DNA from: Collinsella sp.
GTDB taxonomy: Bacteria; Actinomycetota; Coriobacteriia; Coriobacteriales; Coriobacteriaceae
Length of the DNA: 7,136 bases
Assembly: GCA_019424905.1 (NCBI GenBank)
Contig: JAHYYP010000025.1
Coordinates: forward strand, 1-7,136
Direction of reading: 5' to 3'
Positions 1 to 5,739 of this stretch are shown here, in pieces. A program made the position numbers and the translations under genes. The notes beneath the pieces are model-generated. The model did no database searches. It saw only the letters and a program-made list of their open reading frames with translations, and was not told the origin of the DNA. Every line of letters begins with the position of its first letter. Positions within the stretch are counted from its first letter, which is position 1.

Positions 1-153
1 CCGCATAATTTTGTGATGGCGCTGCCGTGGAACCTTTTGGTAGCCGGTCCGATTTCCCGCTTCGTCTTCCGTCGCGCCTTCCCTGTGGGGACGGTTTTCG
101 AGGAGGAGCATGCCGAGCTCTTGGAGCAGGCTATGGCTCCTGAGTGCGAGTAG
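1..153 (+). CDS. C-terminal end of a small membrane protein, DUF2798-like (partial)
   Basis: An open frame enters from the left edge in frame 1 and stops at TAG 151-153, giving 50 residues. It begins with a hydrophobic, probably membrane-spanning stretch (VMALPWNLLVAGPISRFVF), followed by a basic turn (FRRAF) and an acidic, soluble tail ending in PECE. The pattern of a hydrophobic helix with ALP and GPI/LxR-type residues, followed by a short charged tail, resembles the second helix of DUF2798 proteins, small two-helix membrane proteins of unknown function. That match is from memory and not searched. No function can be assigned. The start lies outside the window. The gene probably ends its own transcript at the terminator at 320-352, leaving a long 3' untranslated stretch. 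Confidence 0.6.
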   Translation, partial: PHNFVMALPWNLLVAGPISRFVFRRAFPVGTVFEEEHAELLEQAMAPECE

Positions 154-319
154 CTCGCTTAGGGATCTGCTGAGCGCGGGCGACTTGCTTGGTTGGAGCC
201 CAAAGCGTGGATAGCTCTCTCGGCGACATCGCGGGCGTGAGCGGTGCGCATGACCGGAGGGCCCGTGCTGCTCCGTTGCCCGACGTGCTAGCGCGCAGAA
301 CAATCTGTTGGTGCATTCG
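154..319. other. Non-coding gap between the upstream gene and the terminator
   Basis: This stretch of about 165 bases lies between the stop codon at 153 and the terminator hairpin. I found no convincing start codon with a ribosome binding site, no tRNA T-loop pattern and no SRP RNA core motif. A weak 5-bp hairpin (CGGAG 255-259 with CTCCG 271-275) is present. The segment ends with AACAATCTGTTGG, which shares TCTGTTG (304-310) with the right arm of the palindrome at 365-385. It is most simply the 3' untranslated region of the upstream gene, although a terminator-ended small RNA cannot be excluded. Confidence 0.4.
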
Positions 320-352
320 GCGGCTGCTGAAGCGTTTCGGCAGCCGCTTTTT
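320..352 (+). terminator. Intrinsic terminator
   Basis: The left arm GCGGCTGCTGAA (320-331) pairs with TTCGGCAGCCGC (336-347) over 12 positions, 11 Watson-Crick and one G-T wobble, around the loop GCGT. Five T residues follow at 348-352. This is the canonical form of a Rho-independent terminator. It reads rightward only, because no A-tract precedes the left arm. It most likely ends the transcript of the upstream membrane protein gene and insulates the promoter that follows. Confidence 0.85.
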
Positions 353-364
353 ATACGGAGTTTA

Positions 365-385
365 AATACAACAGTCTGTTGTATT
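365..385. promoter_or_regulatory. Perfect 21-nt palindrome, likely operator for the TetR-family regulator
   Basis: Arms AATACAACAG (365-374) and CTGTTGTATT (376-385) are exact reverse complements around a single central T at 375. The site is AT-rich in a GC-rich background and lies just downstream of the terminator. It ends 49 bases before the start codon of the giant gene, overlapping or immediately upstream of the likely promoter. There is no T-tract, so it is not a terminator. Length, symmetry and place fit an operator for a dimeric TetR-family repressor, and the regulator at 4858-5547 in the same transcription unit is the obvious ligand. Binding is inferred. Confidence 0.75.
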
Positions 386-393
386 ACGTAGAG

Positions 394-402
394 TGGTATA
401 TC
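394..402 (+). promoter_or_regulatory. Possible extended -10 promoter element for the giant gene
   Basis: TGG (394-396) directly precedes TATATC (397-402), which matches four of six bases of the sigma-70 type -10 consensus and carries the TGN extension. No good -35 box is seen at 17 bases spacing. That position falls inside the palindrome at 365-385, so a bound regulator would cover it. An alternative -10 is TATTAC at 382-387, which would put the palindrome directly over the start region. Transcription from around 408-410 would give a leader of roughly 25 bases. Confidence 0.4.
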
Positions 403-426
403 TCTAGCGGGAAAAATGCGAGAGAC

Positions 427-430
427 GGAG
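427..430 (+). promoter_or_regulatory. Ribosome binding site of the giant gene
   Basis: GGAG, within AGAGACGGAG, lies four bases before the ATG at 435. The spacing is short but usable. The chosen start is supported because the protein then begins MALLVGLDVGSTTTK, with the first ATP-binding motif at residues 6-15, the usual place for this family. Confidence 0.5.
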
Positions 431-434
431 CATT

Positions 435-3400
435 ATGGCGTTGCTAGTAGGACTGGACGTAGGGTCGACGACGACCAAAGTTTACGCGATGCACGAGGAT
501 ATGACCGAGGCGTGGTGGGGATATCGCCGCCACGGGGCGTGTCAGACAGCGAGCGTGCGCGCCATGCTCGGCGAGCTCGCCGAGCGCTTTCCCCATGAGT
601 CACTGCGCGTTGCGGTGACCGGCTCGGGTGCGCGCGATATCGCGACCGCGCTGGGCGCCTCGTACGTTCAGGAGGTGGTCGCCAACGCGCTCGCGATCAG
701 CAGGTTCTATCCGCAGACGCGCTGCGCCATCGAGCTGGGCGGCCAAGACGCCAAGATGATCTTCTTCCGCACCAACGATAAGGGAGACATCGAGGTTGCC
801 GACATGCGCATGAACGGCTCGTGCGCAGGCGGTACCGGTGCATTTATCGACGAGATGGCAAAGCTCATGGGGGTCGGCACCGAATCGGGCGAGTTCGAGC
901 AGCTCGCAAGCCGGGGAACGACCGTCCACGAGGTCTCGGGCCGCTGCGGCGTGTACGCAAAGACCGATATCCAGCCGCTGCTCAACGAGGGCATTCCTAC
1001 CACCGACCTGGCGCTTTCGGCGCTTCACGCGGTCGCCCGCCAAACGATCGGCGGTCTGGCCCAGGGTATCGACATCGAGCCGCCGGTAATCTTCGAGGGC
1101 GGTACGCTCGCCTACAACCCCACACTGGTCCGCGTGTTCCGGGAGCAACTGAATCTATCGGACGATCAGGTTATCGTCCCGCGCGATCCGCAGATCATGG
1201 TCGCGCGCGGTGCCGCCCTGTCGCTGACCGACATGTTCGCATCGTCCCAACCGATCGACCTTCCCGACGCTTTTGTCCGGCTGGATAAGCTCGAGACGGT
1301 CGCGCCCGCAAGCGGGGAGGGACGTCTTGCCCAGCCCTTTTTTGCCACACCTGCCGAGCAGGCGGATTTTACGGCACGCCATGGCAAAGAGACGCCGGCA
1401 AAGGGTCCGGATGCGTATGCGCCCGGAGAGACGGTGCGTGTGGCGCTCGGTATCGATTCGGGGAGCACGACGACCAAGTTCGCCCTGGTCGATGAGGCGG
1501 GTGAGCTTGTCGATTCGTTCTACGCGTCTAATAACGGCAGACCGCTCGACGTCGCCCAACAGGGTCTTGTCAGCTTGAAGAACCGCTGGGAGACAGCGGG
1601 AGTCACGCTTGCGATCGATGCCGTGGGCACCACGGGATACGGCGAGGAGCTTTTCGCGCGCGCGTTCCACGCCGACTACCATACGGTCGAGACGGTCGCG
1701 CACGCCCGCGCCGCGTGCGCATGCGTTCCCGATGCGACCTTCGTGCTCGACATCGGCGGACAGGATATGAAGGCCATCTGGCTCAACCACGGCGTGCTGA
1801 CCGATATCGTCGTCAACGAGGCGTGCTCTGCGGGCTGCGGCTCGTTCCTCGAGGGTTTTGCCAAAAACCTCGGAATAGCCGTTGAGGATATCGCGACCGA
1901 GGCATTTTCGTCCAAAGCCCCCGCCGTTCTCGGCAGCCGCTGCACGGTGTTCATGAACAGCAGCGTCGTTTCCGAGCAGCGGCGCGGTAAGGGTCCGGGC
2001 GACATCATGGCCGGTCTCTGCCGCTCGATTATCGAGAACGTGTTCACCAAGGTCATTCGCGTTTCAAATCTCAACCGTCTGGGCGACAAAGTCGTCGTCC
2101 AGGGCGGCACGTTCCGAAACGACGCGGTGCTGCGCGCATTCGAGCAGTATCTGGGCAAACCCGTCACGCGTGCGCCCCACCCGGGGCTGATGGGCGCTAT
2201 CGGTATCGCCCTGCTCGCGCGCGAGGAATGCCGCAAGGGCGACGCCGGCACGTCGTTTATCGGGCTCGATGCCGTGGAGCGCTTCGAGCATCGCGAGTTC
2301 GGCGGCGTTACCTGCCGTCGGTGCAACAACCGCTGCCAGCGCGCGGTCGTGGCATTTGGCGACGGCTCGCTTTACGTCACGGGCAATCGCTGCCCGCGCG
2401 GCGGCGCCATCTCATGGGATGAGCTCGTGCGCGAGGTTCCCGCGGCGGAGGAGCTGCGTCCGCAGGGTGCTTGCGAGGCACAGGCACCCGGCACGGGGCG
2501 CGACCGGACCGCGGCTGCCCCCAATCTCTTTGTCGACCGCGAGAAGCTGCTGTTCGAGTCGTACCCCACGGTTCCCGTCAGCGGGGGGCGCGATGTCACG
2601 ATCGGCATTCCCCGTGTGCTCGAGTTCTGGGACACCATGCCGTTCTGGTCGACGTTCTTCAGCACGCTCGGCTTTAAGGTGCGCGTCTCGGGACGCAGCA
2701 CCAAGGCGATGTACGAGCGCGGTCTGGCGCACGTCACATCCGACACCGTGTGCTTCCCGGCCAAGCTCGTCCACGGGCACATCCGCAATCTCGTCGACGC
2801 CGGCGTCGACCGCATCTTCATGCCCATCATCACGACGGTGCCCACCGAAAACACCGCCTCTACCAGCGAGTGGATGTGCGCCGTCGTAAAGGGATACCCC
2901 TACGTGATGCGCAATTCCGATAACCCGGAGGAGCGTTTCGGCGTTCCGTTCGATACGCCGCTGTTCCACTGGTACGACGAGGGCGACCGAAACCGCCAGC
3001 TCAAGGCGTGGTGCAAGGAGACCTTCGATATCGATGCCGACCTGGTTGCCAAGGCGACCGAGCAGGCGGACCGCGCGCAGCAGACGTTTGAGAACCAGCT
3101 GCAGCTGCGCGGCAGGCAGGTGCTCGAGAACGTGCGCGAGGACGGCGGCTACGCGGTGGTGATCGCTTCGCGCCCGTACCACAACGACCCGCTGGTCAAC
3201 CATGGGCTGCCCAAGCTCTTCTCTGAGCGCGGCATCCCCGTGCTGACGCCCGATGCGGTGCCGGGGGTCTGCAACGTCGATCTTTCCAACAGCCGCATCG
3301 ACATCGTGAACAACTATCATGCGCGCATGCTGTCGTGCGCGGTCATCGTCGCATCGACGCCCGAGCTCGAGCTCGTGCAGATGGGCAGCTTCGGCTGCGG

Positions 3401-4874
3401 CCACGATGCGTATCTCACCGACGAGATCGCGCGCATGATGGGCGAGATGGGCTCCAAGGTTCCGATGATGATCAAGCTCGATGAGAGCGACGTCGCCGGT
3501 CCCATGGGCATTCGCGTGCGTTCGTTTATCGAGTCGGTCAACCGTCGTCGCGCGGAGGAGCGTGCCGAGGGCGCCCGGGTGCACGCGGTCCATCCGCTCG
3601 ACGACCCGTATAAGGTCAAGTACACCAAGCGCGACCGGCACGACAAGATCGCGCTGGTCCCCAACACCTCCCATGCGTTCTGCAGGCTCATGACCGCGGC
3701 GATGCGCAATCAGGGCGTGCGCGCCGAGGCCCTTGATATCGGGCGCGAGGATGCCATCCGCCTGGGCAAACGCTATGTGCACAACGACATCTGCTTCCCC
3801 GCGCAAATCGTGATCGGCGAGGCGCTCGCGGCACTCGAGAGCGGTAAGTACGACCCGCACGACGTCGCCGTGGTGACTGGCAAGTATATCGGCGACTGCC
3901 GCCTGACGCACTACATGCCCCTGCTGCGCCGCGCGCTCGACGACGCGGGATACGACTATGTCCCGGTGCTCACCAACGACGACGTCGATGCCCACAATGC
4001 GCATCCGGGCTTCAAGCTCGGCCTTGGCCCGAGCATCCAGATCGCCTACGGTCTTCCCATGATCGATGCCCTCGAGGCCATGCTTAGGCGCATCCGTCCC
4101 TACGAGCTCGAGAAGGGCGCGGCGGACGCTGCGTTCGACCGCGCGCTCGATGAGGTTATCGAGGGCATGGAGCGCTCCGGGCTGAGAGGCCAGGCGACGG
4201 GCTTCAAACGCGCGCTTGCGATCATGGACGCCGTTCCGTACGACCGCTCGAACCCGCATCCGACCGTTCTCATCGTGGGCGAGTACCTGCTCAATTTCCA
4301 TCTCGGCGCCAACCACGAGATCGAGCGCTACCTCGAGGACAACGGGCTCGAGGTCATCGAGGCGCGCATGACCGACGTGATCCGCAAGACCTATTTCTAC
4401 AAGCATGCGCAGTCGCGCGAGTTCCACGTCGACCTGTCGCTGCCCGAAAAGGCCTGGTACGCCACGGCGGACAACCTGTTCGAGCTCGCGCACGACCGTT
4501 GCGACCGCCTGGGCGCGGCGAGCCCGCTCTACGAGCCGCCGACGCGCATGCCCGAGCTCGTGCGCGCGAGCGATAAGATCCTGCACCATACGTTCGATGC
4601 GGGCGAGGGCGTGCTGATTCCGGCGGAGATTCTCGAGCACGCCAAGCGCGGCTGCCGCAACTTCGTGATCCTGCAGCCGTTCGGGTGTCTGCCCAACCAT
4701 GTCGTGGGGCGCGGGCTCATCCATGCGCTCAAGAAGCAGTATCCCACGGCGCAGTTCCTACCGCTCGACTACGATCCCGACGTGAGCTTCGCCAACGTGG
4801 AGAACCGTCTTCAGATGCTCATCATGAACGCCAAGGCGCAGGGGTGCGGTGAGGCGCATGGCGAGACCGCGTAA
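435..4874 (+). CDS. Fused acyl-CoA dehydratase activase / HgdB-like iron-sulfur protein
   Basis: This 1479-residue, probably cytoplasmic protein combines an ATP-driven electron activator with its likely acceptor. Residues about 3-265 and 336-595 are two BadF/BadG/BcrA/BcrD ATPase domains. Each has a phosphate-1 loop (GLDVGSTTTK 6-15; GIDSGSTTTK 339-348), a phosphate-2 motif (LGGQDAK 101-107; IGGQDMK 440-446) and an adenosine motif (GGTLAYN 222-228; GGTFRND 557-563). Each keeps the two cluster cysteines of HgdC-type activators (C130 and C171; C464 and C503). A four-cysteine motif follows (C627, C630, C634, C653). Residues about 720-1035 are DUF2229-like and 1070-1465 HgdB-like, with matching cysteines (C773, C815, C988; C1120, C1155, C1417). 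Known relatives use ATP hydrolysis to inject one low-potential electron into 2-hydroxyacyl-CoA dehydratases or double-cubane-cluster proteins. The substrate here is unknown. The length is usual for the fused form, with no frameshift. It is probably transcribed together with the overlapping tetR gene. Confidence 0.9.
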   Translation: MALLVGLDVGSTTTKVYAMHEDMTEAWWGYRRHGACQTASVRAMLGELAERFPHESLRVAVTGSGARDIATALGASYVQEVVANALAISRFYPQTRCAIELGGQDAKMIFFRTNDKGDIEVADMRMNGSCAGGTGAFIDEMAKLMGVGTESGEFEQLASRGTTVHEVSGRCGVYAKTDIQPLLNEGIPTTDLALSALHAVARQTIGGLAQGIDIEPPVIFEGGTLAYNPTLVRVFREQLNLSDDQVIVPRDPQIMVARGAALSLTDMFASSQPIDLPDAFVRLDKLETVAPASGEGRLAQPFFATPAEQADFTARHGKETPAKGPDAYAPGETVRVALGIDSGSTTTKFALVDEAGELVDSFYASNNGRPLDVAQQGLVSLKNRWETAGVTLAIDAVGTTGYGEELFARAFHADYHTVETVAHARAACACVPDATFVLDIGGQDMKAIWLNHGVLTDIVVNEACSAGCGSFLEGFAKNLGIAVEDIATEAFSSKAPAVLGSRCTVFMNSSVVSEQRRGKGPGDIMAGLCRSIIENVFTKVIRVSNLNRLGDKVVVQGGTFRNDAVLRAFEQYLGKPVTRAPHPGLMGAIGIALLAREECRKGDAGTSFIGLDAVERFEHREFGGVTCRRCNNRCQRAVVAFGDGSLYVTGNRCPRGGAISWDELVREVPAAEELRPQGACEAQAPGTGRDRTAAAPNLFVDREKLLFESYPTVPVSGGRDVTIGIPRVLEFWDTMPFWSTFFSTLGFKVRVSGRSTKAMYERGLAHVTSDTVCFPAKLVHGHIRNLVDAGVDRIFMPIITTVPTENTASTSEWMCAVVKGYPYVMRNSDNPEERFGVPFDTPLFHWYDEGDRNRQLKAWCKETFDIDADLVAKATEQADRAQQTFENQLQLRGRQVLENVREDGGYAVVIASRPYHNDPLVNHGLPKLFSERGIPVLTPDAVPGVCNVDLSNSRIDIVNNYHARMLSCAVIVASTPELELVQMGSFGCGHDAYLTDEIARMMGEMGSKVPMMIKLDESDVAGPMGIRVRSFIESVNRRRAEERAEGARVHAVHPLDDPYKVKYTKRDRHDKIALVPNTSHAFCRLMTAAMRNQGVRAEALDIGREDAIRLGKRYVHNDICFPAQIVIGEALAALESGKYDPHDVAVVTGKYIGDCRLTHYMPLLRRALDDAGYDYVPVLTNDDVDAHNAHPGFKLGLGPSIQIAYGLPMIDALEAMLRRIRPYELEKGAADAAFDRALDEVIEGMERSGLRGQATGFKRALAIMDAVPYDRSNPHPTVLIVGEYLLNFHLGANHEIERYLEDNGLEVIEARMTDVIRKTYFYKHAQSREFHVDLSLPEKAWYATADNLFELAHDRCDRLGAASPLYEPPTRMPELVRASDKILHHTFDAGEGVLIPAEILEHAKRGCRNFVILQPFGCLPNHVVGRGLIHALKKQYPTAQFLPLDYDPDVSFANVENRLQMLIMNAKAQGCGEAHGETA

Positions 4875-5547
4875 GGACGCCGATGCGCCCGATGCACGCA
4901 CCCGTATCATCGAGGCGTTTTGGGAGCTCATCGAGAACAACAGCATCTTCGAGCTGTCGGTTGGCGAGGTGACCCGCGCCGCCCAGTGCAATCGCGGAAC
5001 GTTTTACTACTATTTTCACGATTTCGATGAACTCGTCGCCATCGCCATAGCCCAGCTGCTGCAGGATAACGAGCTCATCACCGATGCCCTCTGGCATTTT
5101 TCGAGCGAGGGCGACCTTTCGGCGTTCGACCGGCGCGACGTCCGCTGCCTGCTGCGGCGCATCGTCATCACCATGAGGGCGGGTGCCGCCGAGCAGGTCG
5201 TGCAGGGCATCCATACGATCATCATCGACCGCGTGAGAGAGATCGTCCACCCCGACGGAGAAGAGCTCAAGGCAGATTCGAGCTTTGCGGTGGGCTTTCT
5301 GGTCTCGGGCATCATGGGCTTTGTGATGGCGGTCGGCTTTGCCCGGGAGGGCGGCGAGGAGATAGACCTCGAGCAGCCGGGGGACAGCGCGTGCGCGTAC
5401 CTGAGGGCGGTCGCCATGCAGACGGTGGAAACGGTCGCGCAAGTCGAGGGCGTCGATACATCCGAGCTGCTCGAACGCGTCTCCAAGGAGGCCGATGCCT
5501 ATCGCGCATCGCGTGCGACGAGTCCCGACGTGGTGAAAGACGCCTAG
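4858..5547 (+). CDS. TetR-family transcriptional regulator
   Basis: Starting at ATG 4858 the protein has 229 residues; an in-frame GTG at 4849 would add three. I prefer the ATG because MARPRK is a typical basic arm before a TetR domain and GAGG (4851-4854) lies just upstream, though only three bases away. AGGGG (4840-4844) would serve the GTG. The DNA-binding domain spans residues about 13-62: helix TRIIEAFWELIE, then SVGEVTRAAQ, then the recognition segment CNRGTFYYYF (44-53), a strong TetR signature. The C-terminal part is the variable ligand and dimer domain, with a hydrophobic helix (VGFLVSGIMGFVMAVGFA). The gene overlaps the giant gene by 17 or 26 bases, so translational coupling is likely. 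It probably represses the operon and itself through the palindrome at 365-385. The ligand is unknown. Confidence 0.9.
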   Translation: MARPRKDADAPDARTRIIEAFWELIENNSIFELSVGEVTRAAQCNRGTFYYYFHDFDELVAIAIAQLLQDNELITDALWHFSSEGDLSAFDRRDVRCLLRRIVITMRAGAAEQVVQGIHTIIIDRVREIVHPDGEELKADSSFAVGFLVSGIMGFVMAVGFAREGGEEIDLEQPGDSACAYLRAVAMQTVETVAQVEGVDTSELLERVSKEADAYRASRATSPDVVKDA

Positions 5548-5598
5548 GGTTTCTCTTGCGGGGCGCCTGTCGCGCATCGCGCGGTGAGTCCCGCGATG
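5497..5598. repeat. Imperfect direct repeat of the regulator's 3' end
   Basis: Copy A (5497-5530) is the last coding part of the regulator gene and copy B (5565-5598) lies in the gap after its stop. They share the exact 12-mer TCGCGCATCGCG (5502-5513 and 5570-5581, offset 68) and GAGTCCCG (5520-5527 and 5586-5593, offset 66). The change in offset implies a two-base deletion in copy B. The shared elements fall in the same order, so this looks like a decayed short tandem duplication rather than chance, though GC-rich low complexity weakens the case. Confidence 0.5.
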
Positions 5599-5600
5599 CG
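5573..5600 (+). other. Hairpin after the regulator gene without a T-tract
   Basis: CGCATCGCG (5573-5581) and CGCGATGCG (5592-5600) form a perfect 9-bp stem around a 10-base loop, 25 bases after the stop codon of the regulator. The bases that follow (GTCATAACC) have no run of T, so it is not a canonical intrinsic terminator. It could protect the 3' end of the operon message or assist termination, or be a by-product of the repeat at 5497-5598. Confidence 0.55.
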
Positions 5601-5650
5601 GTCATAACCTGCATTCATGTGAGCCGGGTTTATAGATATTCCTCCAGCTG

Positions 5651-5677
5651 TTAACATAGACAACCTGTGGGTAAAGA
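5651..5677 (+). promoter_or_regulatory. Weak candidate promoter for clpC
   Basis: TTAACA (5651-5656) matches five of six bases of a -35 box. TAAAGA (5672-5677), at a short 15-base spacing, is a poor -10. Another poor -10 candidate, TATAGA, lies at 5631-5636 without a clear -35. No CtsR heptad repeat of the GGTCAAA type was seen. A promoter for clpC is expected in this gap, because the gene encodes an independent stress protein, but the exact site is not settled. Confidence 0.25.
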
Positions 5678-5680
5678 GAC

Positions 5681-5708
5681 AAAAGCGCCGCCGACGGGCG
5701 GGCGTTTT
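5681..5708 (+). terminator. Terminator-like hairpin in the gap before clpC
   Basis: AAAA (5681-5684) pairs with TTTT (5705-5708). CGCC (5686-5689) pairs with GGCG (5701-5704), and GCC (5690-5692) with GGC (5697-5699), around the loop GACG. One G is bulged on each side (5685 and 5700). The T-run is TTTTGATTT. With A's on one side and T's on the other it could work in both directions. It may end the upstream operon's transcript. However, it stands only 31 bases before the clpC start, so if clpC is transcribed from further upstream it sits in the clpC leader and could attenuate it. Confidence 0.6.
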
Positions 5709-5727
5709 GATTTCGATGAACTCATGT

Positions 5728-5732
5728 AAGGA
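5728..5732 (+). promoter_or_regulatory. Ribosome binding site that fixes the clpC start
   Basis: AAGGA lies seven bases before the ATG at 5740, an ideal spacing. It decides against the in-frame ATG at 5716, which lies upstream of this site, has no purine-rich sequence before it and would add eight residues ahead of the conserved MLDRFTDRARK start. Confidence 0.8.
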
Positions 5733-5739
5733 AACGAGC

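Noticed and set aside
154..319. A structured non-coding RNA or riboswitch before the terminator
   Set aside because: No tRNA, SRP RNA or known riboswitch core was recognised and internal pairing is weak. A 3' untranslated region is the simpler explanation.
416..598. A 60-codon + strand frame starting upstream of the giant gene
   Set aside because: It overlaps the giant gene in another frame, and its translation is Arg-rich shadow sequence with no ribosome binding site clearly its own.
2412..4724. A 770-codon open frame on the minus strand opposite the giant gene
   Set aside because: It lies wholly antisense to a gene with clear family motifs. Long antisense frames are expected in GC-rich coding DNA, and its translation is rich in Arg, Val, Leu, Asp and His without any recognisable domain or upstream signals.
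4822..5577. A 251-codon minus-strand frame opposite the regulator
   Set aside because: It overlaps the real TetR-family gene along its full length and spans two gene junctions. Its composition is that of a shadow frame.
5548..5739. CtsR-type heat-shock operator before clpC
   Set aside because: No tandem GGTCAAA-like heptads were found in the gap.
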